Positions 15,308-23,582 are shown, numbered from the stretch's first letter. The stretch is 23,582 nucleotides of DNA from Phototrophicales bacterium (GCA_002794515.1 PGTJ01000003.1:1-23582); one strand, 5' to 3'. Numbers and translations: made by a program. The notes: generated by a model not told the origin, from the sequence alone.

Positions 15308-17608
15308 GTGAAAAACAGACTCATGCCCTTTCAGGGATGGCGTTTGACGATGTTTCAGGCGGTGATGGTAGCAACATTCATGCTTTTTGCCCTACGCATG
15401 TATCAAATGCAAATTGTAGATGTGACCAGTTATCAAATTGCCGCCGATGGCAACCGCTTTAATACCCAACCCCTGCCTGCCGATAGAGGCGTGATTTTCG
15501 ATAGATACGATAAAACACTCGCCCGTAACGTACCTGCGTATGTCGTGCGGATTGTGCCAGCATTATTGCCCAATGACCGCGAGACGGAACTCGCCATTTT
15601 TAATAAACTATCAGCACTAACAGGTGTGCCACCAACCCGTGCTATTGCCAATGCCAGTGGGCGTAATGTACGGAGCATCGAAGAATTAGTGGCAATTGGT
15701 GAAGGTATTGCCCCGTTTCGTCCTGTGGTCATCGCCCAAGATGTGCCATTGCAAGTCGCTTTACAAATCATGGAAGAGAGTTACGAATTGCCAGGTGTCG
15801 ATGTGCTGGTCGGTGCTGTGCGCCAATATCCCACCTCGGACTCAACAGCCCATATCATCGGTTATATGGGACCCATTCCCCCAGAACAACAATTGGCACT
15901 TATGGAACAAGGCTACGATCCAGCCTTCGATCGCATTGGCTATGATGGATTAGAACGCTTTTTAGAGACAATCCTCGCTGGGCAACGTGGACGCATCGTG
16001 CGCGAAGTCGATGTGGCAGGCGAAGAACAAGCCATTGTCGAGCGTATTGAGCCGATTGCTGGGCAAAATATTCGGTTAACGATTGATGTTGAATTACAAC
16101 GCGCCGCCCAGCAAGCCCTCATCGACCAAATTGCTACCATCAACGAAAAAGAAGGACGCATCGTCACCGAAGCGGGTGTTGTTTTGGCAATGAACCCCAA
16201 TACAGGCGAAATTTTGACGATGGTCAGCTATCCAAACTACGATAATTCGCGCTTCGCCCGCAGTATTGATGTCCAATATTATCTCGATCTATTAGAGCGC
16301 AATCGCAACCCATTGCTTAATCAAGCTATTGGATCATTATATCCACCAGGGTCAGCGTGGAAACTCATCACTGCCGCCGCCGTTGTTGAAGAAGATATTA
16401 TCGACCCAGGCACAGGGCTTTTTGATGGTGGCGATTTATTGGTGCAAAATTTTTATGCCCCCAACGACCGCGCACAAGATCAACGCTTTGTGTGTTGGGC
16501 GCGGAATATTGGCGGTCACGCCTTTGTCAATCTGGTAGATGCCATTGCCTATAGCTGTAATGTGTACTTTTATCAGGTTGGCGGTGGTAATTATCCTGCT
16601 GTGTCAGAAGCATTACTCCGTCGCGGTGGTTTGGGAATTAATAACCTTGTGCGATATGCAACCGCGCTTGGCATCGGCTCGGAATTAGGCGTAGAACTAC
16701 CGGGTGAATTAGCAGGTCGAATGCCAGATCCCACATGGAAACGCATCACACGGGGCGAAAATTGGTCTACTGGCGACACATATAATGCCGCTTTTGGGCA
16801 AGGTTATGTGAATGTCACCCCTCTCCAACTGATGATGTCTGTGGCGGCATTGGTCAATGACGGCATATTGTATCAACCCACTATTATTCGAGATTTTCTG
16901 GACGCAGAGCGCAATGTCACTGTGCCATTCGAGCCGAAAATCTTACGCACCGTCAATTTAGATCACGCCAATCCAGACGGCTCTATTTATCTGCTCCAAC
17001 TCGAAGATATGATTATGCAAGGCGAAAATAGCCTCGCTTGTGTGTGCGAATTTGATAGCCCGTTTTATAATCCACTGCGGTGTGACCCCGAAAATTATCG
17101 TGGTTTAGTCGATGTTAATCCGAGCTTAGATGTCGAAGATATTCGTGAATATCGAATTCACATCCCGCTCAACTATAACTTTAATGGTCAGATTTGCCAG
17201 CCATTGCGTTTTGATAGCCGTTTTGTGCCAGCATTCATCAGCACCGAAAGCATGAATTATGTCCGTCAAGGGATGCGCGAGGCAGTCACCCGCGAATTTG
17301 GCACGGCAAAAGGCGCAAATTTGCCGTATGTTGCCGTAGCAGGCAAAACAGGCACAGCCGAATATTGTGATGACATCGCGGGACCTTTGGGGTTATGTAA
17401 ACCGGGTGCTTGGCCCGCCCATGCGTGGTTTACAGCATATGCCCCGTACGAAAATCCAGAGGTTTTAGTGGTCGCTTTTATTTACAATGGGATTGAAGGC
17501 TCATCGAATGCCTTGCCCGTCGCCGTCAAAACCATAGAAGCTTATTTCAGATTAAAAAATGAGCGCGAAAATCGCCCTTCTAATTCGTCATTGCTCACCC
17601 CTCCATGA
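15308..17608 (+). CDS. mrdA: Penicillin-binding protein 2 (class B, elongation-specific transpeptidase)
   Basis: A 766-residue class B PBP, longer than the roughly 630 residues of E. coli PBP2. It has one N-terminal membrane anchor (about 12-32), a PBP dimer/pedestal domain (about 50-240) and the transpeptidase domain. The catalytic motifs are intact: SAWK (S349-K352), SCN (416-418) and KTGTAE (680-685). The enzyme cross-links peptidoglycan during elongation with RodA. C396, H404 and C417 sit where, as I recall, E. coli PBP2 binds zinc (inferred, not verified). An unusual segment of about 70 residues between SxN and KTG (about 570-640) carries four cysteines (578, 580, 592, 630) with two more after KTG (687, 697), suggesting disulfides outside the membrane. 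The start is GTG with GAGG 7 bp upstream. Its stop overlaps the next gene. Confidence 0.94.
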   Translation: MKNRLMPFQGWRLTMFQAVMVATFMLFALRMYQMQIVDVTSYQIAADGNRFNTQPLPADRGVIFDRYDKTLARNVPAYVVRIVPALLPNDRETELAIFNKLSALTGVPPTRAIANASGRNVRSIEELVAIGEGIAPFRPVVIAQDVPLQVALQIMEESYELPGVDVLVGAVRQYPTSDSTAHIIGYMGPIPPEQQLALMEQGYDPAFDRIGYDGLERFLETILAGQRGRIVREVDVAGEEQAIVERIEPIAGQNIRLTIDVELQRAAQQALIDQIATINEKEGRIVTEAGVVLAMNPNTGEILTMVSYPNYDNSRFARSIDVQYYLDLLERNRNPLLNQAIGSLYPPGSAWKLITAAAVVEEDIIDPGTGLFDGGDLLVQNFYAPNDRAQDQRFVCWARNIGGHAFVNLVDAIAYSCNVYFYQVGGGNYPAVSEALLRRGGLGINNLVRYATALGIGSELGVELPGELAGRMPDPTWKRITRGENWSTGDTYNAAFGQGYVNVTPLQLMMSVAALVNDGILYQPTIIRDFLDAERNVTVPFEPKILRTVNLDHANPDGSIYLLQLEDMIMQGENSLACVCEFDSPFYNPLRCDPENYRGLVDVNPSLDVEDIREYRIHIPLNYNFNGQICQPLRFDSRFVPAFISTESMNYVRQGMREAVTREFGTAKGANLPYVAVAGKTGTAEYCDDIAGPLGLCKPGAWPAHAWFTAYAPYENPEVLVVAFIYNGIEGSSNALPVAVKTIEAYFRLKNERENRPSNSSLLTPP

Positions 17609-18777
17609 AGAAAGGTACACTATCTGTGCAAAATCCACTGTTGCCCTCTCGTCAATTGCTCATGTATTGGTTGCCAGCCATCCTTGCAGGGGGCATCATT
17701 TGGCTGATTTTCATCACCATCGGACAAACACCACTGGTACGCGCCAGTGGCTTAGCGCTGGTGATTGTGGGAGTCAGTTTAACGATGCGCCGATTTGGGG
17801 CGGTAATTGCCACACTCGGTGGCATATCATTGGCATTATCACCCGCATTTTGGTCACAAACAGGTGGCGCAACCAGTTTTGTGCCAGCCACAGTTGTTTT
17901 AGCGATGGTGATAGCGGGGACTATCAGCATATTGGTTATTCAATTCCTCAAGCGTCCTTATTTGGCATTGGGTATAGGGGTGATGGTATTTGCTATGATA
18001 TTCTGGAGCCAAATAGGAACACCTCGTAGCCTCCGCCTGACATCGCTCATGACGGCGTGGTTACTTTTTATTTTGATGGAAGCCCTGTTCCAAAGCAATC
18101 CACGCCCAGATGAACAACCCGCCAAACCGATTATGCCCCAGCAATATATGGGCATATTGCTCATTTTGGGCATTGGCATCATCAATGACCCACTATTTGT
18201 GTTGATATTACCCGCCGTTGCCTTAGGATTGTGGTTATCATCAACACCCATCCCTTTATGGTATTGGAGCATCATGCTCATCCTTACGGGATGGGGAATA
18301 TATGGCATTGTGACCAATTACATCCATGCCGATTTGTGGGGTTTGTCGGCATTATCGGCACATCAGTCTCAATTAATTGCTCCATACATCATCGCCGATG
18401 GTTGGCGAGAGGGTGTGCGCTGGCTCGACCTAATTGGCATGAGCATCGCTCAATTCACCATCATCGGGGCAGGACTGAGCATATTGGGGCTGGCGCGTAT
18501 GGCGCGTTGGTATCCTGTAGTGGGTGTCGTGTTGATGGTAGCATACGCCACACATGCCCTTTTTGGTTTGGTCTATTTTGGATTAGACCGCGCTGTGTTG
18601 ATTATGCCCCTGTTCATCATTCAAATGATTTGGTTGGCATATGCCATATTTTCATTTGGAGAATGGCTAAGCAAGTTCAAATTCTTTCAAAAAATCGATG
18701 TGCGCCTGATGATAGGTGGCTTATTTTCGATATTACCCCTTTATTTATTCATCAGGCTCATGAGCAATTTGTCCTAA
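17605..18777 (+). CDS. Uncharacterised polytopic membrane protein in the cell-shape operon
   Basis: A 390-residue protein with roughly ten to twelve membrane helices and short loops. I do not recognise the family. Visible features are a short cytoplasmic N-terminus, pairs of helices (for example WLPAILAGGIIWLIFITIG and GILLILGIGIIND), and a larger loop near the middle (ALSAHQSQLIAPYIIADGWREGV) that may sit on the outer face. There is no acidic DE motif in a first loop of the kind seen in GT-C enzymes. The ATG overlaps the PBP2 stop (ATGA), so it is translated with PBP2; minC follows after a gap of under 70 bp. That placement suggests a role in wall growth or lipid-linked precursor handling, but the sequence alone does not show this. 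Confidence 0.85.
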   Translation: MKKGTLSVQNPLLPSRQLLMYWLPAILAGGIIWLIFITIGQTPLVRASGLALVIVGVSLTMRRFGAVIATLGGISLALSPAFWSQTGGATSFVPATVVLAMVIAGTISILVIQFLKRPYLALGIGVMVFAMIFWSQIGTPRSLRLTSLMTAWLLFILMEALFQSNPRPDEQPAKPIMPQQYMGILLILGIGIINDPLFVLILPAVALGLWLSSTPIPLWYWSIMLILTGWGIYGIVTNYIHADLWGLSALSAHQSQLIAPYIIADGWREGVRWLDLIGMSIAQFTIIGAGLSILGLARMARWYPVVGVVLMVAYATHALFGLVYFGLDRAVLIMPLFIIQMIWLAYAIFSFGEWLSKFKFFQKIDVRLMIGGLFSILPLYLFIRLMSNLS

Positions 18778-18844
18778 TGAATAGCACATCTTCAAAAAAA
18801 CGCTATGCTTATAAATAAATTAGCGCAACAAATGAGTGGATATT

Positions 18845-19522
18845 ATGCGTGATGATATTGTAATCATTAAAGGTAGCAGAGATGGCGTGGTGGTGTCGTT
18901 AAGCCCAACGGATGAATGGCTGACCATCACGGGTGAATTGGCAAATCGAATAGATGAAAAAAGTGCTTTCTTTGCGGGCGCAAATTTGATTATCGAATTG
19001 GGTGAGCGCCCTGTCCCCAAACACGAATTGAGTGGATTGAAGGCATTATTAGAACGACGCGGTTTATCGATTGGGGTGATTGTGAGCGGTAGCAAAACCA
19101 CCATAGATGCCGCACATGCGCTCAATCTGAATGTGCAACGATTAGTCGATGAAAATGCCGAAGAAGCCGCCCCAATACCCGCACCAGAAGATGGGAGCTT
19201 AGGCATCCTCATCCGCAATACCGTGCGCTCTGGGCGCGCTATTCATAGCGCGGGTCATGTCGTGATTTATGGCGATGTTAATCCGGGCGCAGAAATCGTG
19301 GCAGGTGGTGATATATTTGTTTGGGGAAAGTTACGGGGCAATGTTCATGCAGGTGCATATGGTGATGAAAGCGCGGTTGTTTGCGCCCTCGATTTACAAC
19401 CGAATCAATTGCGAATTGCAGGGTATATCGTCACATCACCCGCCGATAAACGACGCAAAATCAAACCAGAAAAAGCGTTCATTCGCAACCATCAAATCAC
19501 AGTCGAAAGTTGGAATGATTAA
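18845..19522 (+). CDS. minC: Septum site-determining protein MinC
   Basis: MinC inhibits FtsZ assembly away from mid-cell and is carried to the membrane by MinD. The N-terminal FtsZ-inhibiting domain covers about residues 1-100. The C-terminal beta-helix is clear from VRSGRAIHSAGHVVIYGDVN and GAEIVAGGDIFVWGKLRGNVHAGA. The MinD-contact motif usually written RSGQ reads RSGR here. I start at ATG 18845 (225 residues), which has a GAGTGG site 5 bp upstream; a GTG at 18836 would add three residues but lacks a site. The last residues (KIKPEKAFIRNHQITVESW) match MinC ends. minD is 21 bp downstream. Confidence 0.92.
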   Translation: MRDDIVIIKGSRDGVVVSLSPTDEWLTITGELANRIDEKSAFFAGANLIIELGERPVPKHELSGLKALLERRGLSIGVIVSGSKTTIDAAHALNLNVQRLVDENAEEAAPIPAPEDGSLGILIRNTVRSGRAIHSAGHVVIYGDVNPGAEIVAGGDIFVWGKLRGNVHAGAYGDESAVVCALDLQPNQLRIAGYIVTSPADKRRKIKPEKAFIRNHQITVESWND

Positions 19523-19543
19523 CGGATAGAAAGGATAACACAT

Positions 19544-20395
19544 ATGGGGGCAACTGTCATCACGATTACCTCTGGAAAAGGCGGGGTTGGCAAGACCACC
19601 ACCACCGCCAATTTAGGGCTTGGCTTGGCAAAATTAGGCAAAAAGGTCGTGGTCATTGATACCGATATTGGACTACGCAATTTAGATATTATTCTCGGCT
19701 TAGAAAGTCGTGTTGTTTACGATTTGGTCGATATTGTCGAAGGCAATTGTAAACTGCGCCAAGCCATGATTAAACACAAACAATTTCCCGATTTATATCT
19801 CATCCCCGCCGCCCAAAAACGTGATAAAACGGCAGTCAGCCCCGATAACATGATACAAATCGCCGATGCCCTGCGCGAAGAATTTGATTTCATCCTGATA
19901 GACTCGCCCGCAGGTATAGAACGTGGCTTCCGTAATGCCATCGCTCCCGCCGATTTAGTGGTGGTGGTGACAAATGCCGAAGTATCGGCAGTACGCGATG
20001 CCGATCGGGTTATTGGTTTGGTCGAATCGAGCATTAAACAACTCAATGCTTCGCGTCCAAATACACAAAAATCACCAACACCCGTCCGTCTCATCCTCAA
20101 TCGTGTACGCCCAGAGATGATTCGACGGGGCGAAATGATGTCGGTGAATGATGTGAATGATATTCTTGGCGTAGATATTTTAGGCATTGTGCCAGAAGAT
20201 GAGCAAGTTATTCCAGCATCCAATACAGGTGTGCCAATCATCTTATATGACCAATCAAAAGCAGGTGGGGCATATATGAATATCGCCCGCAGATTAACGG
20301 GCGAGAATATCCCCATCACACAATTAGACACACCGAGCGGATTTTTTCAGCGCCTCAATCGGTTGTTCGGTGGGCAATCTACCCCGAAAGGTTAA
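19544..20395 (+). CDS. minD: Septum site-determining ATPase MinD
   Basis: A 283-residue ParA/MinD-type ATPase. The deviant Walker A SGKGGVGKTT (10-19) includes the signature lysine K12. Other landmarks are VVVIDTDIGLRNLDI, the switch FILIDSPAGIERGF, and VVVVTNAEVSAVRDADRVIGL. The last 22 residues contain an amphipathic helix (GFFQRLNRLFGG), the membrane-targeting sequence that inserts on ATP-dependent dimerisation. MinD recruits MinC to the membrane and is released by MinE. The start codon ATG follows AAAGGAT. minE starts 6 bp after the stop. Confidence 0.96.
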   Translation: MGATVITITSGKGGVGKTTTTANLGLGLAKLGKKVVVIDTDIGLRNLDIILGLESRVVYDLVDIVEGNCKLRQAMIKHKQFPDLYLIPAAQKRDKTAVSPDNMIQIADALREEFDFILIDSPAGIERGFRNAIAPADLVVVVTNAEVSAVRDADRVIGLVESSIKQLNASRPNTQKSPTPVRLILNRVRPEMIRRGEMMSVNDVNDILGVDILGIVPEDEQVIPASNTGVPIILYDQSKAGGAYMNIARRLTGENIPITQLDTPSGFFQRLNRLFGGQSTPKG

Positions 20396-20401
20396 TCGTT
20401 T

Positions 20402-20752
20402 ATGTCTGGATTATTTAGGATGCGCGGGCGCAACAAAGACCAATCGAGCGCCCAAAAAGCCAAAGAACGGCTTCAATTGATATTAGTACATGACCGAATC
20501 AACCTATCTCCAGAACGATTTGAAGAGATGAAAGCAGAAATTTTAGCGGTGATCTCAAAATATGTCTCCGTATCGGGTGATGAAGTCGAGATTGCCCTCA
20601 CCCAACGCGGAGACCGTCGTCATAATTTATTGATTGCCGAAATACCCTTTTCGCAAAGCATCGAAGGAATAGATAAAGCCGATGAAGAAGACGACCCCAG
20701 AAATCAAACGAAGAATGAAGATGATATCTCAGATAATTCAACGATCGCCTAA
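20402..20752 (+). CDS. minE: Cell division topological specificity factor MinE
   Basis: A 116-residue protein, longer than the roughly 85-90 residues usual for MinE. The MinD-binding segment AKERLQLILVHDR (20-32) is intact, followed by the dimerising topological-specificity region (about 35-82: SPERFEEMKAEILAVISKYV and EVEIALTQR). The N-terminus (MSGLFRMRGR) can form a basic membrane-touching stretch. Residues about 86-116 are an extra acidic tail with many Asp/Glu and no predicted fold. MinE stimulates MinD ATPase and, with MinC and MinD, generates the pole-to-pole pattern that leaves mid-cell free. An AAAGG site precedes the ATG. A promoter for rodA lies right after the stop. Confidence 0.93.
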   Translation: MSGLFRMRGRNKDQSSAQKAKERLQLILVHDRINLSPERFEEMKAEILAVISKYVSVSGDEVEIALTQRGDRRHNLLIAEIPFSQSIEGIDKADEEDDPRNQTKNEDDISDNSTIA

Positions 20753-20770
20753 CGCGATTGGATAATGCCC

Positions 20771-20798
20771 TTCACATCAAAGTTGGTTCGTTTATAAT
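20771..20798 (+). promoter_or_regulatory. Sigma70-type promoter of rodA-gltX
   Basis: TTCACA (20771-20776, one mismatch to the -35 consensus) and a perfect TATAAT (20793-20798) are separated by 16 bp in the gap after minE. Transcription would start near 20805, which makes the TTG at 20813 an unlikely start codon and supports ATG 20837. Confidence 0.65.
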
Positions 20799-20836
20799 AC
20801 GCCATTGATGTATTGTTAGCGCGAGATGGTTTTGTT

Positions 20837-21943
20837 ATGCGAACAACCAACATTTGGCGACAATTCGATTATGTATTGCTTGTCGCAACCCTCATTTTGG
20901 TGATATTCGGCATCATCATGATTCGCAGTGCCACAAACGGTGCTGTAGACCCCGATTTAATTAGTCGCGTCCCTAATCAAATTCAATTTGCCGTTATCGG
21001 CACATTTTTACTGTTGCTGATGACGATGTTAGATTATCGTTTATTAGGGAGCATCCATAGCTGGCTATATATCTTCATGGTCGGCATTTTGGTCGTGGTA
21101 TTATTTTTTGGTCAGGAAGGCGATGGTGGTGCGCGAAGTTGGTTGAATGTAGGCATTTTGATTCAGCCTGCTGAGGTGGCAAAATTAATCATCATCATCA
21201 CACTGGCTTATCACTTCTCTACCCGATATCAAAACATGGATAAACTTTCGACTGTGTTTGGGTCGCTGATTCATGTGGCTGTGCCAATTGGCTTGATTTT
21301 TATTCAGCCCGATTTAGGGACGGTGATTGTATTCAGTGTGTTATGGTTCACATTGGCATGGGCGGCTGGGTTACGTCTGAAACATATCGGGATGTTCATC
21401 ATCACAGCCATTGTTTGTTTTCCTCTGTTGTGGTCTGTCATGTTGCCCTATCAGCGAGAGCGCATCACCAATTTCATCATTCCCGATACAGGCGAAGAAA
21501 ATTTCGGCTCACGGTATAACATCCGCCAAGCGGCAATCGCCATCGGTTCAGGCGGATTGTTTGGCAAAGGCTACGGCAATGGCACGCAAACACAATATCG
21601 CTTTTTGCGCGTGCGCCATACCGATTTCATCTTCTGTGTCATAGCCGAAGAATTTGGGCTTGTCGGCGGGACAACGGTCATTATCATTTTGGGTGTGATC
21701 ATTTTACGCATCTTGCGCGCCGCACGCCTTGCATCTGACCCATTAGGGAGCATGATTTGTTATGGCATCGCCGCCACCATATTCTTCCAAAGTGTGACGG
21801 CAATTGGCATGAATATCGGCGTATTACCAGTCACAGGTCTCACCTTACCTCTGGTGAGTTCGGGTGGCACATCATTGATGTCTATCCTCATCGGCATCGG
21901 TCTGGTGCAAAGTGTGGTTGTACGTCGTCGTCGTTTTGCATAA
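20837..21943 (+). CDS. rodA: RodA/FtsW/SpoVE (SEDS) peptidoglycan glycosyltransferase, probably RodA
   Basis: A SEDS-family polytopic membrane protein (368 residues from ATG 20837) with about ten helices. Landmarks are GARSWLNVG with QPAEVAKL, IFIQPDLGTVIV, GSGGLFGKGYGNGTQTQYRFL, VRHTDFIFCVIAEEFGLVG (with the Asp in HTDF that SEDS enzymes need) and NIGVLPVTGLTLPLVSSGGTS. It polymerises glycan chains from lipid II together with a class B PBP. The presence of mreBCD and PBP2 upstream favours RodA over FtsW, though the family alone does not separate them. A TTG at 20813 would add eight residues, but it lies almost at the predicted transcription start. A GAGATGG site precedes the ATG. gltX follows after 41 bp. 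Confidence 0.9.
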   Translation: MRTTNIWRQFDYVLLVATLILVIFGIIMIRSATNGAVDPDLISRVPNQIQFAVIGTFLLLLMTMLDYRLLGSIHSWLYIFMVGILVVVLFFGQEGDGGARSWLNVGILIQPAEVAKLIIIITLAYHFSTRYQNMDKLSTVFGSLIHVAVPIGLIFIQPDLGTVIVFSVLWFTLAWAAGLRLKHIGMFIITAIVCFPLLWSVMLPYQRERITNFIIPDTGEENFGSRYNIRQAAIAIGSGGLFGKGYGNGTQTQYRFLRVRHTDFIFCVIAEEFGLVGGTTVIIILGVIILRILRAARLASDPLGSMICYGIAATIFFQSVTAIGMNIGVLPVTGLTLPLVSSGGTSLMSILIGIGLVQSVVVRRRRFA

Positions 21944-21972
21944 AATAAGTTTATCAACTCAATTTTACACAC

Positions 21973-21977
21973 AGGAG
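21973..21977 (+). promoter_or_regulatory. Ribosome binding site deciding the gltX TTG start
   Basis: AGGAG lies 7 bp before TTG 21985. The protein then begins four residues before the conserved RTRFAPSPTGPLHIGG, as expected of glutamyl-tRNA synthetases, so TTG rather than a later ATG is the start. Confidence 0.7.
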
Positions 21978-21984
21978 CATTATC

Positions 21985-23478
21985 TTGACAGAAAAAGTCG
22001 TGCGAACACGCTTCGCACCTAGCCCTACGGGACCACTTCATATCGGCGGGGTACGCACTGCCCTTTTTAGCTGGCTACTGGCTCGGCATCATGGTGGTAA
22101 ATTTATTTTACGCATTGAAGATACCGACCAAAAACGCTTTGTAGAGGGGTCTATTGAACTCATCACCGATGCCTTATCGTGGCTGGGTATCGATTATGAT
22201 GAAGGTCCCGATAAAGATGGTGGTTACGGTCCTTATGTCCAATCACAACGGCTACCCCTCTATCAAAAATGGGCGCAATGGTTGATTGATAACGACAAAG
22301 CCTATCGCTGTTTCTGTACATCGGAACGGCTAGAACAAGTCAATAAAGAAAAAGAAGCACGGAAAGAACCACCGGGATACGATCGCTTTTGTCGGAATTT
22401 ATCGCCAGCCGAAATCGAAGAAAATCTCGCCACAGGTAAACCATATGTGATACGGCTCAAAGTACCATTAACAGGGCAAACGATTGGGCATGATCTGATT
22501 CGCGGTGAGGTGGTTTTTGATAACGACACCCTACAAGATGCTGTTTTGCTCAAAAGTGATGGCTACCCTACTTATCATCTCGCCAATGTGGTTGATGACC
22601 ATTTCATGGAAATTAGCCACGTCACCCGTGCCAACGAATGGATTCCATCGTTCCCCTTGCACCTCATTTTGTGGGATGCGTTTGGTTGGGAAAAGCCAAT
22701 TTATGCCCATTTGCCCGTATTGCTTAATCCGAATGGCAAAGGAAAAATGAGCAAGCGTTTTGAAGCCTTCAATGAAGATGGCAAAAAAATCCTCGTCTTG
22801 GCAAAAGAATATAAAGATGCGGGTTATTTGCCAGAGGCAATGCTCAATTTTATGATTAACATCGGTTGGAATTTTGGTGATGAGCGCGAGATATTCACTG
22901 TCCAAGAGGCAATTGAGCGATTCGATATTGCCACCGTGAATCCCGCCAATAGCGCCTTCCCTATCGAAAAACTCGATTGGATAAACGGTGTGTATATCCG
23001 CGAAAAATTATCGGTCGAAGAGCTCGCCAAGCGCTTGCGTCCAGTGTTTGAAAAAGCTGGATTAAAAGTGGATGATGAGCGCCTACTCAAAGTTGTGCCA
23101 CATGTGCAAACGCGCATCAAAACGTTGAATGAAGCGGTAGATGTGGCAGGATTTTTCTTTCATGATACCTTCACCCCACCCACTGAAGATATGCTCATCC
23201 CTAAAAAGATGGATAAAGCTGGCACACGACAATTGCTCGAAGAGGCATATAAACGGTATGCCGATGTACCAGCAGATAGCTTCCTCACTGAAACACTAAA
23301 AACCATCGGTCTTGCTCTGGTGAGCGATTTAAGCCTCAACAACAGCCAAGTATTTGGTGTGTTGCGTGTGGCGATGAGTGGACAGAGTGTTTCTACACCG
23401 ACATTTGAAACGATGGAAATTTTGGGCAAAGATGAAGCGCTCAAACGCATCAAAATCGCCATAGACATTTTATCGTGA
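21985..23478 (+). CDS. gltX: Glutamyl-tRNA synthetase
   Basis: A 497-residue class I aminoacyl-tRNA synthetase that charges tRNA(Glu) in the cytoplasm, with the usual length and domain order. The HIGH-type motif is FAPSPTGPLHIGG (H19-G22), and RIEDTDQKR is close behind. The KMSKR loop is intact (254-258). The tRNA-binding C-terminal half follows, with FPIEKLDWINGVYIRE near its start. A cysteine cluster in the central domain (CFC, then FCRN) resembles the zinc site of E. coli GluRS, but its final His is Asn, so zinc may be absent. The start is TTG with a strong AGGAG site. It shares the rodA promoter and ends at a strong terminator 10 bp downstream, so it is the last gene of the run. Confidence 0.97.
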   Translation: MTEKVVRTRFAPSPTGPLHIGGVRTALFSWLLARHHGGKFILRIEDTDQKRFVEGSIELITDALSWLGIDYDEGPDKDGGYGPYVQSQRLPLYQKWAQWLIDNDKAYRCFCTSERLEQVNKEKEARKEPPGYDRFCRNLSPAEIEENLATGKPYVIRLKVPLTGQTIGHDLIRGEVVFDNDTLQDAVLLKSDGYPTYHLANVVDDHFMEISHVTRANEWIPSFPLHLILWDAFGWEKPIYAHLPVLLNPNGKGKMSKRFEAFNEDGKKILVLAKEYKDAGYLPEAMLNFMINIGWNFGDEREIFTVQEAIERFDIATVNPANSAFPIEKLDWINGVYIREKLSVEELAKRLRPVFEKAGLKVDDERLLKVVPHVQTRIKTLNEAVDVAGFFFHDTFTPPTEDMLIPKKMDKAGTRQLLEEAYKRYADVPADSFLTETLKTIGLALVSDLSLNNSQVFGVLRVAMSGQSVSTPTFETMEILGKDEALKRIKIAIDILS

Positions 23479-23487
23479 TGATAATGG

Positions 23488-23521
23488 AAATACCGTCTCA
23501 AAAACTGGGACGGTATTTTTT
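23488..23521 (+). terminator. Intrinsic terminator after gltX
   Basis: An inverted repeat pairs 23488-23499 with 23507-23518 (12 pairs, one of them G-U; core ACCGTC/GACGGT) around a 7-base loop, AAAAACT. The right arm runs straight into a T tract ending at 23521. It begins 10 bases after the gltX stop and closes the plus-strand series. Confidence 0.9.
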
Positions 23522-23582
23522 GTAAGATATATTCTCGTGATATTTTATCTGTTCTGATAAGCAAATTTCTGATACACTATAC

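Noticed and set aside
18801..18825. Inverted repeat CGCTA/TAGCG around TTATAAATAAA in the gap before minC, possibly a promoter or operator.
   Set aside because: The stem is only 5 bp with a 15-base loop, and no acceptable -35 element lies at the right distance from the TATAAA; the evidence is too weak to annotate.

Overview
The window is a gene-dense bacterial chromosome segment, probably from an uncultivated member of the Chloroflexota (Anaerolineae-like). That placement is inferred from protein style: a CapA-like domain with the TGVTALTR variant, Clp-type and PMM/PGM paralogs with unusual active sites, frequent GTG/TTG starts, and an uninterrupted mreBCD-PBP2-minCDE-rodA-gltX series. A marker-gene search would be needed to confirm it. 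No rRNA, tRNA, CRISPR array, insertion sequence or phage gene was seen. No gene-free stretch exceeds about 100 bases.

The window splits at a divergent intergenic region at 12779-12837. Everything to its left is on the minus strand and everything to its right is on the plus strand. Read in the direction of transcription (right to left), the left arm is: tilS; a response regulator with its own well-formed promoter; a tightly coupled envelope module (exported esterase-CapA fusion, small membrane protein with Asp-box-like motifs, secreted GH3 hexosaminidase), joined by two 4-bp ATGA overlaps; a two-domain Clp/Hsp100 ATPase whose first AAA+ domain has lost its catalytic signatures; an unrecognised coupled protein; a phosphomannomutase/phosphoglucomutase; a SAM methyltransferase; and the N-terminal part of a membrane glycosyltransferase that runs off the left edge.

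The right arm is a cell-shape and division cluster: mreB, mreC, mreD, a class B PBP2-type transpeptidase, an unrecognised polytopic membrane protein starting inside the PBP2 stop codon, minC, minD, minE, then a second promoter, rodA/ftsW, gltX and a strong intrinsic terminator. Together these provide the elongasome (MreBCD scaffold, RodA glycosyltransferase, PBP2 transpeptidase) and the Min system that positions the division septum, which suggests a rod-shaped cell with peptidoglycan.

Most of the window is core biology. The least explained pieces are the D1-degenerate Clp ATPase and its coupled small partner, the esterase-CapA/Asp-box/GH3 module, and the unknown membrane protein between PBP2 and minC. 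I did not find convincing evidence of a wholly new defence or mobile system.
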